Shown: piece by piece, positions 32,681 to 45,527 of the stretch
Layout of the letters: the number at the start of each line of letters is the position of its first letter
How positions within the stretch are numbered: position 1 is the stretch's first letter
The notes under the pieces: generated by a model
Database searches by the model: none
Told to the model about the DNA's origin: nothing
The model's input: the letters and a program-made list of their open reading frames with translations, nothing else
DNA from: Phlyctochytrium arcticum
Taxonomy: Eukaryota > Chytridiomycota > Chytridiomycetes > Chytridiales > Chytridiaceae
DNA length: 64,000 nucleotides
Assembly: GCA_025602905.1 (NCBI GenBank)
Contig: JAHLKI010000030.1
Location: 1 to 64,000, forward strand
Reading direction: 5' to 3'
Translations under genes and position numbers: made by a program

Positions 32681-35600
32681 CTAGCGATCATTCAGGCCGT
32701 TGCTGCTCATTGAGCGTTGCAGGGATGATCGCAATTGATTCATCTGATAGTTTGCCACCTTTTTATCGGGCTCGCCCGTCGGGATATTGTCCAAGGAGCG
32801 AAGCGATCCTCGCAAGATGCTGATCAAACTACTGCGATAGAATGTCCTCCGGACAAATTCTTTGTCGGGTAGATTCTTGCAGAAGACCTCATCAGTATTT
32901 GCCCATTGTGATTCATCGGCGGCGGCATCTCGCGAATTGTAGAATTGAACGCTGATGGGGTTAAATCTGCAAAAGACGGTGAGAGGGGTCCCCGAATTCT
33001 CGCTCCAATTACCTACCTTGTGTCCAAAACCTCTAGCCCCGACAAGTGTTTCAAGGTCTCTCTCAGCATTCGAAAATCCTCGATTTGATTGTTCATTAAA
33101 ATCAAAGAGCGTAATCCCATCATGTTGCGCAAATTAGAGACGTCGTGGATTCCGTTGTCACTCAAATTGAGATGCTCTAGATGAGGAAGCTTTCTCGTAA
33201 AATCCTGTGGGATATCCAAAATATGCGTGCATTGGGCTTCCAGATGTCGTAACCGGGAGTTGTAGCGAAATTTGTTGAGGTCCCGAAACGCATTTCCTGT
33301 AATTAGCGAAGGTTAAAAGACTTGTGGCAAACAGCTTGCAATAAGATAGCAAACCGGAAATTCGCAAGTCCGCCAAACGCTTCAGAGCTGAATACTTGAT
33401 CTCACTGCAAATCGTGGAAAAATTAAACGAGAACCCACAAGGCCCCTCGTACATCACACCACTTACGGATTAGGACCCTCCTGACGTTCCAAAGACAAAG
33501 TTTGAAGACGGGTCAAACTCTTCTCTCCAGTAAACTTGATGATACGGTTGCGGTCCAGTGAAAGCCGCCTCAGAGCTGGCCAAAACTTGCCATCAAAATG
33601 TTGTATCTCGTTATCATTGAGACTGAGAACTTCGAGGTTCACGATTTCTCTCGCAACCGCAATCTCTGAAATGTGGTTCTGGTCTAGTACCTGTTCAGTC
33701 ACAGACCATTAACGATGTAGATAGCACAAGGCAGTCATACCCAAGAAGAGTTCCCGCAGTGAATTCAGGCGCTCTATACCCGCAACAACCGTAATTTCGT
33801 TACATGACAAATCCAGGAACTCCAGGCGCGATCTTTAATTGAGTCATGTGAAAAGATGATAAACTTTGTCCCGTACAGAGCACGCCTTACGTTCCGTGCG
33901 AGCTCAAGTCAATGCTTGTGATTTTGTTGCCTCGCAAATTTGCTCGCACTAGTCTCGTCAGATATGCAATGTGCCCACAGTGCTTGATTTTGTTGTTTGC
34001 GGCGTGTAATTCGCGCAGGTTGGGCAACGTCATCAAACCTGTTTGCCAGTTGACTTAGATCACAAGCAAAATAGAAGCATGGCGTCCCTACCAGACAAAT
34101 CATCGATAGAGTTTCCACATATGTCCAGAAATTGCAGGGATTGCAGGGTAGCAAATATTGTGAGGTTGGAGAGTCTGCCAAAGAAGCTGAGTGCCCAACG
34201 CTAAAATAAACCATTGCGTAAACAAACCTGTTATTTTGCACATGCAACACAGTGACGCTCTCTGGTATACCATCTAGATAGACTAAATTGTTGTCGTTTC
34301 TAGTTCAGCCCAGTTAGGTGGATTTCGCTTCACACGGAACAGTACATACGCTCGTAGACTACGAAGACTTGATGCGTGTTTTTTCAGATTGTGCAGTGAT
34401 GCAATCCCGGACGAGCTTAGATCCAGATGTTGTGCCATTTTCCAACTTGGATCCGCTACGCCAAAACTTTCGGCAAGATCTTTCGAATCATAAAGCATGT
34501 GGCCCCCATGTGACGGACGTGGCCGTGTTTCGCGAGCTATGTGGGTGATTTTACATGTTAGGTCGCTCCATGCGCATCCAATTCAGTACCTACCAACTGT
34601 CTCGCGGTCGTTCTTTGAAACCGATAACGGCCCGGCCTCTGAGTATGCCCGATGCTTGACAGGAAGAGTGGGGGCGCTATCTAACAAGACACCAATGCTT
34701 TGGTACAAATACAGAAAAGATAAGCTTTGAGAAGGCAAAGGCACCTTCTTGTATTGACTCCCAGTTGTATCCACTGGAAGGAGGCTCAACGACTGATTGT
34801 GGGGCGAAAGATTCTAATCGGTTATATCAGAATGGAAGGTTTCGCAAGTGACATCACCGCGTGCAACACAACACTCACCTTGCGCCCTCTCCTCGAAAAT
34901 GTCTTGTGGAATGTCATCCTGCAAATCGTCCAGCATAATCAGGTCATCAGCACTTCCTCCCCTTCGCAAGGGTTCCACTCGGTTGTTAACTGGTAGGGCT
35001 TGCATGGTTGTAAAGTTCGCCGGCTTAATGAGTTGTCTTGCTGGATTTTGATGATGCGAGATCAGTAACGAAGATTGGAAGGCGTCTTCCAAAAAATCGA
35101 TGTGAGATGGGTAGTTGAGATCATAAACGTCAGGTTCCTTGGTCGGGGTGTGGTTGGAAGGCTCCGCGCTTACAGGTACATGATCCGCCAGTCTATGAAC
35201 AGCTAAGTTCGGCTCGGAATAACTGAGGCTCGGAGCGTGTTGCTTGTTTAACGGCCGGTTATGATTGTCACCGAAATGCGCGAACTGGGTATACTCGAGA
35301 CGGTCCATCTCCTGAGAAGAACTCCCCCGGAAATCGGATGTCATATGGCGATCGTTACTTGTTACAACCTCCTCGACTGCTTCAGTGTCATTTGGACACA
35401 ATTCACCAATGAGCGATTCGAGATAATGATGTGTCTTGGTATCGTAGTTGGGTTGGAAAAGTCGCGAGGATCCGGACAAATAAGGCTGATCAAATGGATG
35501 ATTGTCTGGCGAATGAGGGAGAGTCTGTAGCAATTGACTATTCCCAATGGTTGGCTGACTTTCCAGAATTGAAGCATCATCGCCTGGAGAAAGTTGTGGC

Positions 35601-36112
35601 ACAAGTACGCTTTCATCTCTAAATGAAGCGATTGAGCCATTGTGATTTGATGGCGGGCCGTGCGATATAGCGGATGGAAGTAGAGACGTGTTGGTGCTGG
35701 GGAGAGTGGGGTGCTGGTACGGCAATGAATATTCGGGACGGGTAATTGAGTTGCTCTGGTTCACAGGAACGTGGGACCTGGATTCTGCCAGAGATAAACA
35801 AACGGCTTGTTGCTCGATTGGCGGTTCCTCTATTCGTGAAGATTGTACAAATGGCGGCTTAAAAAGTCGCTCGAGGGAAAGTGGGCTGAATATATCCTTC
35901 AGATGGCCGTTCTCCCATGGTTTGGCCCGGGGTCCTCCTTCTGAGTTTGTCAAGTCGCCCTTATTGTTCCATACGCGAACGGTTGACATTTCTGGGCTAT
36001 TTCCACGCGATCGAGCTTGTCGTTGGTAAGACCCATCGCTTATAGCAGGCGGTTCTGATGGATTATGGCTATCTTCCCACACTTCCGAGAGCTCGTCCCA
36101 GTCTCTAGTCAT
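32681..36112 (-). CDS. leucine-rich-repeat scaffold, Nud1/Cdc11 (centriolin) type
   Basis: Eleven exons, 36112-34879, 34773-34594, 34536-34350, 34299-34228, 34174-34092, 34038-33891, 33832-33741, 33683-33467, 33404-33355, 33296-33017, 32966-32681, all in phase, give 942 residues. The N-terminal 480 residues are disordered and rich in Ser, Pro and His with WEDSHNPSEPP near the start. From about residue 500, SDS22-like leucine-rich repeats run to near the end (QHLDLSSSGIASLHNL, LQFLDICGNSID, LEFLDLSCNEIT, LHLN-type repeats). This order matches fungal Nud1/Cdc11, the spindle-pole scaffold for the mitotic exit/septation network. In a flagellated fungus it would be centrosomal. Family naming rests on architecture, so the alternative is another SDS22-type LRR protein. 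Confidence 0.75.
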
Positions 36113-36296
36113 TTCCTGGTGATTTTCTAAAATTCAAGATCCGCCGCTTTGGCCGTCCATGTTGTGACATCCCAGTCGCGCTCGGACAGATGTCCGAACG
36201 AGATTTAGAGGCTGATTGCGTAAGCTAAAACTCAGCGTCGTCTAAAGACGGATTGTGTTTATACACAAGAGGAGCCCACTCGCCAAACGGGATACA

Positions 36297-39200
36297 ATGG
36301 GGCGGAATGACAAGATAGCTTCAGCTTCACCGGCGTTTCCGGCGCAGAATTTGATCCTGAACGATGTAAGTAAATGGGAAAATCTATTCTGATCGCCTAC
36401 TCATATAGATGATCAGGAAAACTGGGAAGCCTTCTTATTCACGATCCAGACTGATGGCCAAGAGGCAGAGCAGGCTGCAAGCGGCTATCAGTCATTGCTG
36501 GAAGCAGTAGGGAGCGGCATCCGACAAAAGTTCACCGTCATCTCACGCCCTTCACTATTCTCGTGGGTAAGACGCGTTGAACCAGCGCAGCTATGATCTG
36601 ATTTGCTCAATACACCACAAAGGCAGCTGAAAACACCAAGCTCTATGATGTTTGCAAGGAAGCTAAAGCATTGCTGGATGCTGGTACGCCGGAGGGCGAC
36701 ATTCCAAATTACGTGGTTGCTCGGCTCCTCAAGGCCCGTCTGATTACTTTGAAGCAAGATGGAATTGAAGCAAGGAATGCCACAAAGGCCGCAAAGGTCC
36801 GCAATGCTTAGCCACTAGACTAGTCATTGCTGTGAATTGACTCGGATCATAGGAAAACCCGGATCCGGCACCCATTAGTCCGGAAAGTGGCGACAAGAGC
36901 AAACCGGTGAAAAAAGACGACAAGGAGAAAGACAAAGAGAAGGAAAAAGAGAAGGAAAAGGAGAGGGAGAAGGAAAAAGACAAGGAAAGGGCCAAATCAT
37001 CTCCTAAGAAAATCGCCAAAGGTACGAAGATCGATAGACCTTGTATACAGTCGCTAAGCAATCGGTCATAGGAGCACCACCACCTAAACAGCCAGAGGTT
37101 GTCTCACGCCCTTCATCAGGAGGCGCCTCAGCAGATCAGTCGAAAAGAAAGAACAAGCTGAGAGATCGAGGTGTCGTTAGGCACGAAGCGAAGCCAACGT
37201 CTATAGGTAAGAATTGAGTCCAAATATTTAGAGCACAGGAAATTGATCTTGTATAAAGATGACGAGCCCGAAACTGGTCCAGATGCCTACTACCTACTCA
37301 AAAACTTTGGCAATGCGACTTTCTTTTCTTCCTTAGTCGACGACGCAGCATTGCCATTGAACCTGGTGCTGCGTCTGACGTGCGCGCAATGTGCAGAGTC
37401 CCAACCATCGCAAGAGGAGGCTAGTCAACCTGCAACTTTCACTTGGCGAACAACCTCGGATCCTTTCTTCGCATCCATGCGACAAGCTATGCATAGCTCC
37501 ACAGATACCTCGCTATGGAAACACTGCACATTCCGTGACTTGACCCTGGAAGAGGGTCGTGACGCCAAGGAGCTCTTTGATACCGTTGCCCGAGCGATCT
37601 ATCTCATTCTCGAAAAGAGGAAAATTTATGCCGACTTTTACAGCAATGACGCTATCATCACGATTCCAGATGTGGATGACCTAAAGCTGCTGGAGAATTT
37701 GAGATATTTCCGCAGCTTGGTTCGCGCATCACCCTGTGAAAAGTTCTTGGATGTAGACCTCCTTTGTGGTATCCTGCTTGAGCAGGTAACACGATCCAAT
37801 GCTGCGGAGGATGAAAATGAGAAATCGCTACTGGTGGAATCTACTCGCACGGAGGAAATAGCTTTGCTGAAACAGTACTTTGAAGCTGCCACGAGCAAAT
37901 TACTGATTCCAAAACACACCGGATCGCGCACGAGGTTAGATCACCAGACGGATGCCAACAAGAACGGTTCCGCCGAAGTGTAAGTTCTCAAGCCACTTAA
38001 CATTTCAAACCAATCTGATGTACCATAGTTTCACTGCTCAAGCAACCGATGTCCATGCTTACCTTGCACGACGAGTGGGGCGCTTGTCATCACTTGGTAT
38101 CGAAGCTTCCGCCATAATCGAGCAAGTGTCCAGCGTTTACAGGGTCCGACGGTACCTTGATAACATGAAACGCTTGGTTGACCAAGGGGCCATGGAGGTA
38201 CCCTCCTTAGCGAGCAGAAAGTTGCTTGGAAGTACCTACACAAGTCAGGTGTCAACGGACCTGGATGAAGATGACATGAAAAGATTTTTGCTATTTTTGG
38301 ATTTGGAGACCTTCTTGGCTCCGAAGTCACAGGACGGCACAGGAATGGACTTGAGTGAGTGGAGGTGGGAGGAAGACTTTGACAGCCATACGTTCATCCA
38401 GGTTTGGCCAATTCCGCCTGTATTTTACCCTGAGAATCCTTTTACAAGCAGAGTATTCCGATTAGGTGCTGCAGAAATGCAGATCAGTATACCCAGAAAT
38501 ACATGCAAAGTTTTCCGAGAAGGAGGCTGCTCTCTTCTTGGTTATGGCGGGACCGGGGCAGCTGGGTGCTCCAGAAGGACAGACCGACTTTGAATACCAG
38601 GTAGCTTCTCATTATTCACACGTTCCAGCAGTGCGTTAAGCTGTCTTCCTCAGGCCAAAACCCGCGTGATGTTTGGGTTGTTTTCAGAGCTGTATGACGA
38701 CAAACGACATTATTTAGAACAGCCGCCAACATCTGAAAAGGAAGATAGCAGCTATAGTTATGTCTACTCTGCAGGGAATCAGATTATGCACTTTCGAGAA
38801 ACAAGCAAATACATGTATCCCAACGCATGTGCGTACATTCAGGATAGGAAGTTGGCGTTCATGGATCAAACCAATGGTATAAAGAAACCTGAAAAGACCG
38901 ACAATCGATTTTGCTAAAATGCAAGATTTTAGAAAGGACCATTACTTTACAATCAGATCAATTCAGTATAAATTGGCGAGGCCCGAATTCCACACGTGGG
39001 GAGCCGTATTTGACAGCATCATTTTCGAATGGAACTGTCTTCTCTGTTACAAAATCCACCACCAACGAAGGGTACTCTATACAAGCTTCCACGGCGGATG
39101 GCTTGACCGTGGAGTGGGACCCACACGGTCGCGTTTATCAAAGACTACTGTGCCCCTCCTACACCTTTGGTTCTCCGGCCGCTAACGATGCCGCAAGTAA

Positions 39201-42023
39201 CACCGAAATAGGTAGACTAATTCTAAACGAGGTGCGTTCGTTCGGTTGTTCCGCGTCGAAGTCATCACAAACCACTCCTATAGGGTGTTGTTGTCAAATA
39301 CTTCTTTGGCACTGAAACCGAGGTCCTATTCCCAAACGGAAACGTTTCCCGACAATCACATGACGGTAGCTGGACGAGCACAAATGGGGAAGGCGATAAG
39401 TTGAGCACGTCTCAAGACGGCCATGAAGTACAGAGTACACTCAAATCAATCCGGGAAAAGGATTTGACATTCAATTTTACCAATGTGACCAGAGAAGATA
39501 TGGTTACAGTGAAAACCGAGGACAATGGAACATTGACAGCGGAACATGCAGATGGTACAACAATTGTAACGCATGGACATCAAAGTGATACTGCGGGAAT
39601 CAAAAACGTTCCCGACTCCATCATTGTCAAATCCAGAGAGCACGCGATCGTTACCACGAAACCTTCGTTAGGGACCGTTATTGTCGAACTTCCTGACAAG
39701 ACAATCATCGAAAGATCAAAGGGCTCCAGTCCCGACGATGGGACAATATTTCGTATTTCTCAGGTGGGCTCTCCCTGAAAGTGCTATTGTCGTGCCGTAC
39801 GTAATTCTCCGTGCAGGCAGGAAAATGGTTGGAGGTAGACTTGCAAGGCACTGCCACTTTTCGGAATGTGAATTACAGCGAGACGCCCGTTGGCCCTGAA
39901 ACCGGCAGTCATCGCATTGGATGGCTAGATGGCTCGCTAACGGTCGTTGACTGGGATGACAACGTTTTCAAGATTACCAATGACGGAGAACATCATGTGG
40001 GTAGTTATCGTTACTTCGTGTTGCATATTGGAAGCTGAGCTATTGACAGATTCACCGCACACCTCAAAGTCAATCCGTGGAGGAAGATAGCGAAGAGTCG
40101 GCCGGCTCAATCGTTGACCGCATTAAACAAAAACGTTTGCTGCGCCGACCATTGCAAATCGCTGGAAACGTGCCACAACTTTTTATATTGCGTGAGGATG
40201 GATCAGGAACTGCGTTAAGAAGAGATATTGACGTTATGGAGATACTTTTTGATGAATTGGATAAGTCAAACACTCGTGTCGTAGAGGAAACTATTCAAGA
40301 ATCTCATGGCGCAGTCTGCCTGACGGTGCTGCGCACAAAGGACGAGGACGAGGAGCGAAATGCCGAAAGTTGCAGGGGTGGTAGTATCATAATCTACAGA
40401 CAGGTATCGTAGGGTTACTTGTCGCTTCATACTGAACCTAATTCAAACTAAAGTATCCTTATGTAGCTCGTTCGCAACCCACGCGTAACCGCCCAGATCC
40501 GTGAAATGGCACTTCGGGACGTGCAATTCCTTCGCAATTGGGCAGCGTCCAAGGAGAGGGAAACGGCATCGTTCTCTATGTTTGAGAAATTGAATGAGCA
40601 AGCGGAGGCCGTGTCCAAGGAGCTGTCCTCTCGGGATTCAAATATGTCAGAGCCAAAAAATGGACGATGTGTGTACGGACGCGACCGGGCTGCCACCGAG
40701 CAGGCGATTAGACAAAAGTTTATGCTCAGTGAAAGTCAGCTAATAGAAACGCGGGCAGGTGCAGCAGCGGTAGGATATAAATGTCCGCTTCCCTTTCCGA
40801 TCCCTAACCTATGTTTGTAAAGACGCGGGGGGCCACCGGGCTGGTTCCTGCTTCATCCGCCAAACCCCAGCTGCTGACCGTGAAGGAAGCGAAAACAAGC
40901 ACTGTTCCAGCTCGACGACGAAAATCGTTCGTGCACTCATTACGACAAGGTAGCAACATACCTCGTTATTTCAAAAGCTTTGAAGAGGGCGGCATGACCT
41001 TGGAACCATACAGTGTACGCAACCAAGATCTCATATACGTAACTAAAATTGACACTTTTTGAAAACAGCCAAAGATACCGATGCACTCCAGGGAGGACGA
41101 TAATATCTCGCGAGCAAAAAATGAAACTCCACCCGCAAACCATTTTCAAACTACCGATAATGCCGCTAAGCCCACGAAACCCCTTACGACCCAAACAGAG
41201 CAGGTGAGGGGCGTCAACAAGAAAGGCTGGTGACAATACTAACGCCTTATTAGCAATCCAAGAATGGGGTGCCGGATAGTGACATTCAGGAAACAAAGCG
41301 GCGGCAGGCCGATGACCATCCCAAACGCAGCGTGCTATTTCATTTACGGAAGACTGATGATGTGGTACGAGATCGAAACCCAAAAGCGCACACACCAAGT
41401 ATTCCGCGACCCCCGAAATCGGGGGTGGAGCCCAATACTCAGTACTTAGCGGTAGAAGCGCACGCTCGGCGGCAAATCAATACTGCGTCTACCGCCAAGA
41501 AAAGTCAGAATGACGGTTAGTTCACTTGGCTGCGTGCAATCGACATATCAGGTTCTCAAAGAATGTCTCAGAGTTTCCAAGTATCGGATCCTTCCTAGTT
41601 CGACCAACAAAGATAAACTTTGGCACTCTTTCCCCAGGTGATACTGCTCATTGCAGTATCAGCTTAATAAATATTGGCAACGACTCTGCAAGGTTCAAAG
41701 TAAAACACAAGAAAGATACACTTCTCAGCTCCAAGTATAAGCCAGGCCCGGTAAGCACTTTCTCGCGTCTGATAAATCTTCAAGTGTGTTTATATCTGCT
41801 GGGCTTTATAGGTTGCGCCTGGAATCAAGCAGGAACTGAATCTTCTCTTCTCGCCATTAGCCGAAACTAAAGATGGCGTTGTTCGCGATCAATTCCAAAT
41901 AGTTACTGAGTCTGAAATTCTGACAGTCACCTGTCGAGCGAGTAAGTCTCATTTCTCCTCAGAGTCTTACTGATAGGAACTCATCATGATTTTGTGTGCC
42001 CAGATATAATAGCTGCCTTATAG
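36297..42023 (+). CDS. SPAG17: axonemal central-pair protein SPAG17/PF6
   Basis: Twenty exons, 36297-36365, 36417-36566, 36623-36796, 36853-37021, 37072-37206, 37259-37979, 38029-38401, 38466-38600, 38654-38876, 38933-39231, 39284-39763, 39817-39996, 40050-40403, 40467-40769, 40823-41014, 41069-41203, 41254-41515, 41572-41750, 41812-41941, 42004-42023, hold one frame for 1,560 residues; animal SPAG17 is near 2,200. Landmarks: NWEAFLF opening, a Lys/Glu/Asp-rich run (36915-36990), DDEPETGPDAYYLLKNF, the SEWRWEEDFDSHTFIQVLQK block, Asp/Gly-rich beta repeats (VEWDPHGRVYQR, AEHADGTTIVTHGH), IPRYFKSFEEG, and a final ASH-like domain with VRPTKINFGTLSPGDTAHC. PF6/SPAG17 builds the C1a projection of motile flagella. 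This strongly implies flagellated cells. Confidence 0.9.
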
Positions 42024-44389
42024 AGATTGGAAATATTTGTAGATACCACCGTTCATCCGGCAACGGAAAAACTGTACCCGGCCTCCGTTTATAATATCTG
42101 CGCAAAGCAACTGTCATTTGTGAGTCTAAGAGCATGTTCCAATGGGAATAGCGAACGCACCAGCTAGCACACCAACGCTACAAGTAGCATTCGAGTGGAA
42201 CCAAATAGACACGGCATGTCTCCTTATTTTATTCCCGGATATTGTATAAACGTGGGAACAGGAGAATGGGATCTAGCTAAAACATATATTCTGGGAGAGC
42301 GGCGCAAAATCGCGAACGGGGCTGACCGAAAATTAAGGAAGAGCGCTACGCGGAGGTTGGGTTCCCCTCAAGTAGTCTGGAACAGTATTTTGAATATAGA
42401 TGTTGTACTTAATCATCCAACTAGCTGGGACAGGGAGGGAGCGAATGGAACGAAGGTTTGAAAAAAAAAAAGATAGGTGAAGAAAAGAATAAAAGTCTCA
42501 TGAGGCGGGGCCAGGGAGGGGGCGTGATAGAACTTCTACGCGTAGAAGCGATCTACAACACCAGCCGTTATTCAAGGAGATGACATTATGACATGTCGTA
42601 CTTTGCTAGGAGATTCGAGTGACAGATGGAAGAGTATGCGGATGACGAACACTGTTTTACATTCTAACCCACGTGCCACCAATCGATTCTCGAAACGCAT
42701 CGCTGAACCTGGCATTCCCGGCACCAATTCTGACCGGTGCTCCCAAAATACTTTCCAGCTGTTCTTCACAGATCTCGGGACGACGTTACCACGGGTCTGC
42801 AACCATTTCCTCTTTCGATTCAAAAAATACATAATATTCACCCTCTTCGCATGGTTCCCAATCGAAGGTAGATGATGGCGTCCGGGTGTCGTCGCACCTA
42901 ATCTTTGATATAAAATTGAAGATGATCCATCTGTGGACCTTTGGCTGTCAATGCTGGATGTTATTGAAGTTCGTGAGCATATACGCCGATGAAAATAGTT
43001 TCAGTCTCTAAAAGCGGGAACAACACTCACTTTTAGCTACAAGTAATTTACAGGGCAAATCAACTGCCTCATCATCAGCTAGTTCAAAATCTTCGAATGC
43101 TTCTTCATCGAATAACTCGGATTCTCCTAAAGTATTCTCGAGTCAGGGAGACTCTTTCAAATACCAACACTTCCCTCGAAGCTTACTGTCTTGATCGGCA
43201 TTTTTGTCAGCTAGAGATGGTCTTTCAGTTTGGTAAAGACAAGCCAAATAAAAACTTCAAATTTTGTGCGGAACCGTAACTAGCCTGTACAAGTGTTTTC
43301 AATGTCCTGATTTCTACGATTGGTACGAAAGGAGCGCAGTCTGGTGGAAAACCACGCATGTTGTCGTCAGTAAATTGCCCACTTACTTGACGGAGGGCTT
43401 CTCTGCTCTATACTGTAGCTACACTGATAGACACTATGAGACACTGATATACACTGACCGTATGCGGCATTCTTTCGTATTGCTTGCTTTGCAAGAGGAA
43501 AACGCCGCTGCATTCAACTTGAAATCATACTGATATGACTATTTACACCGACGACGGTATGCCTGCTGATGTTGCTTGTACATGTATATGTACATGTGTA
43601 GCAGCATATGTTCCCTTCAACGTACACATCGTGCATACGACCTTCCTGAGAGAAATTGTGGAGAACGGCACAAAGGAGTTGCAACGCCGTAAACGAGCTG
43701 ACAGACCATGTACAGCTGGACAACCCCCGGGTCAAGACAGTACATTGGAGGAAGAGCTTGCGGTATTCGAAAAACTCTCTCTTCTGGCGGAAGTTGACGA
43801 GATTTCCGACCTACAGCAGGAGAGTGTCGTACAAGATTTACAGGACAGCGACGAGATCCTTGGTTGGTCGCGCTACCTGCTTGTTTGTAATGGTGAGCTT
43901 TAGTACCTAACCGAGACTCGACCTGAGAAGGGCAGAAGGCTGATATACGCTAACAAACGTCGATGAACTCTATATATATAGGTCCCTCTTCTAAAGGACC
44001 GGAAGTGAACAAACTCAAATCTTTCCTCTCAGATTTTGTTCAAAAACACCACAAAGCAGTTATTCACCTTAGAGTGGACCGACACCCAGATCGGTCGTTC
44101 CGCGTATTTTTTCAAACGAAGGGCAACAAGAAAAAAAAAGATTGCTCCTTGGGTATATAGCCCGGATCTCCATTCCGAACACTTGGAAAGCATTTTAGGC
44201 AAGCACCTGTCGAAATCAATTTTGGGTTTGCCCAGGATTTCGAGTCGTATAAAGAAACGGGAGGTGGTAGATGGGTTACTATCAGATGCTGAAATAGTTT
44301 CCTTTAATATGTGTATAGCCTGCTTTTCAGTTACTGTAGTTCTCGGAAGATGTTTCATCTCCTACAAAAATTTCCCTTTTGGCGAGGGA
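42024..44389. other. gene-poor accessory stretch with coding-like debris
   Basis: About 2.4 kb with only short frames. Some look protein-like but stop quickly: a piece at about 42905-42985 (EDDPSVDLWLSMLDVIEV), a Ser/Asn-rich piece at about 43055-43190, and the plus frame 43535-43903 whose second half (EEELAVFEKLSLLAEVDEIS) is helical. A perfect 16-bp palindrome CTTCTACGCGTAGAAG lies at 42533-42548. I could not chain these pieces into a gene; they may be relics. Confidence 0.4.
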
Positions 44390-44651
44390 CTGGATGGACC
44401 CATGCTATCACCACGCCTTGTTGCACGGTCCTTCCTACCACATAGATTTGTCGTTGATGTTAATGTCTGTTGTTTGAAAATGGCCATCGACAACGCTCCA
44501 GGAGGACGAGCAACTCCCGGCTCAGTCTTCGCGTTCTACCAAATGCAACGGCAAGTATTCCAAGTTAAGAACATGAGAAGGTTGTCCATAACCGATCCAT
44601 GTCGTATGAGGCTGTTGGTGTTGGGAATATGTACTCTTTGAAACCCTTCAT
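44390..44651 (-). pseudogene. third, decayed copy of the island gene family
   Basis: Reading the minus strand from an ATG at 44651, exon 1 gives MKGFKEYIFPTPTASYDMDR, clearly related to the first exon of the copy at 45527 (MPDFNEYEFPTPSAPYDKDR). A GTTATG donor and a TTTGGTAG acceptor follow at matching places, then RTRRLSRELLVLLER against RARRLSRELKTLLER. After that the frame breaks (TAA, then TAG), but TVQQGVVIAWV is still readable against TVERGIVMAWV. Several stops and small indels show this copy is dead. A plus-strand ORF overlaps it and is only a shadow. Confidence 0.8.
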
Positions 44652-45527
44652 TTTTGCGTGGGAAAATGTTGCTTGTTGGGCGAAGGACCAAAAAGTTTGG
44701 ATATGATTAATAACATGCTGGAAACTTCCGACAAAATGGAAAGACGCCCTTTTGCAAAAAAAAACAAATCAACGACAGTGAAAGTAGGAAAATAGTAATC
44801 AACGCAAGGCACAACAATAAATCGAAAAGAAGAAGATGTAGAGAAAGCAAAGCAATAAAGAGAGAGAAATACAATGAAAAAGGGACTAACAAATGGAGTA
44901 AACACAGAAGGAAGACTCAAACAAGGTACCGAAGGTACCGCTGGCGTGCATCTTGCAATTTTTCTGCCCATTGCAGCGTATCTGTTACGTACTTGTCCGT
45001 GTACAAGAATTGGTAAATATCGTGGCTTGCCGCGTTTCGGATGAGCAAACTCGTACTTGTCCGTGTACAAGAATTGGTAAATGTCATGGTTGGCTGCGTT
45101 TCGGATGAGCAAACTCCCTTCTCGGAAAGAGTTCCAGCCTCTTTGGAATACGTTGGCGTCGAAATAAGCGCCTATGATGAAATCCCCAATAATGACCCGC
45201 TTCTTGGGTGCGGGAGGGGTTTGTCGCCGGTTTTTTCCGGCATGGAAATGCCGGATGTACTCCCCGACGTTTTGTACCCACGCCATCACGATCCCTCGTT
45301 CCACGGTGCCTTCTGACCACGAAGATGTATTGTTGATTTTAATATTCATTTCGTTGAATTGGTTATCGAACCGCTCCAGGAGGGTTTTCAATTCTCGGCT
45401 GAGTCTTCGCGCTCTACCAAATTCGACGATGAGTATTCAAGTTAAGGCCATGAGAGGGTGGTTCATACCTGTCTTTGTCATACGGTGCCGAAGGCGTTGG
45501 GAACTCATACTCGTTGAAATCAGGCAT
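44648..45527 (-). CDS. unknown island-family protein, frame-shifted by an internal duplication
   Basis: Exon 1 (45527-45469) and exon 2 (45413 onward), joined across a 55-nt intron in phase 2, begin MPDFNEYEFPTPSAPYDKDR and continue RARRLSRELKTLLERFDNQF. A helical, partly charged domain with IIGDFIIGAYFDANVFQRGW and LLIRNAANHDIYQFLYTDKY follows. At 45051 a 64-bp tandem copy shifts the frame, giving a tail of 274 total residues that looks random and hydrophobic. In the unshifted frame, family-like sequence (VTDTLQWAEKLQDARQRYL) resumes and ends at a TGA at 44919-44917. I do not recognise the family. Three copies in one island suggest an expanded lineage-specific or selfish gene. Confidence 0.55.
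44988..45115. repeat. 64-bp tandem duplication, 2 copies
   Basis: The units 44988-45051 and 45052-45115 both begin CGTACTTGTCCGTGTACAAG and end GGATGAGCAAACT. They differ at about five positions clustered in the middle. Because 64 is not divisible by three, the duplication shifts the reading frame of the overlapping island gene. Confidence 0.92.

Noticed and set aside
42533..42548. Perfect 16-bp palindrome CTTCTACGCGTAGAAG
   Set aside because: Short palindromes of this size arise by chance in a 64-kb window; there is no partner element or flanking gene to support a role.
44036..44641. 201-residue plus-strand ORF in the island
   Set aside because: Its second half is exactly antisense to the decayed island-family copy, whose exon structure is recognisable on the minus strand. 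Treated as a shadow.
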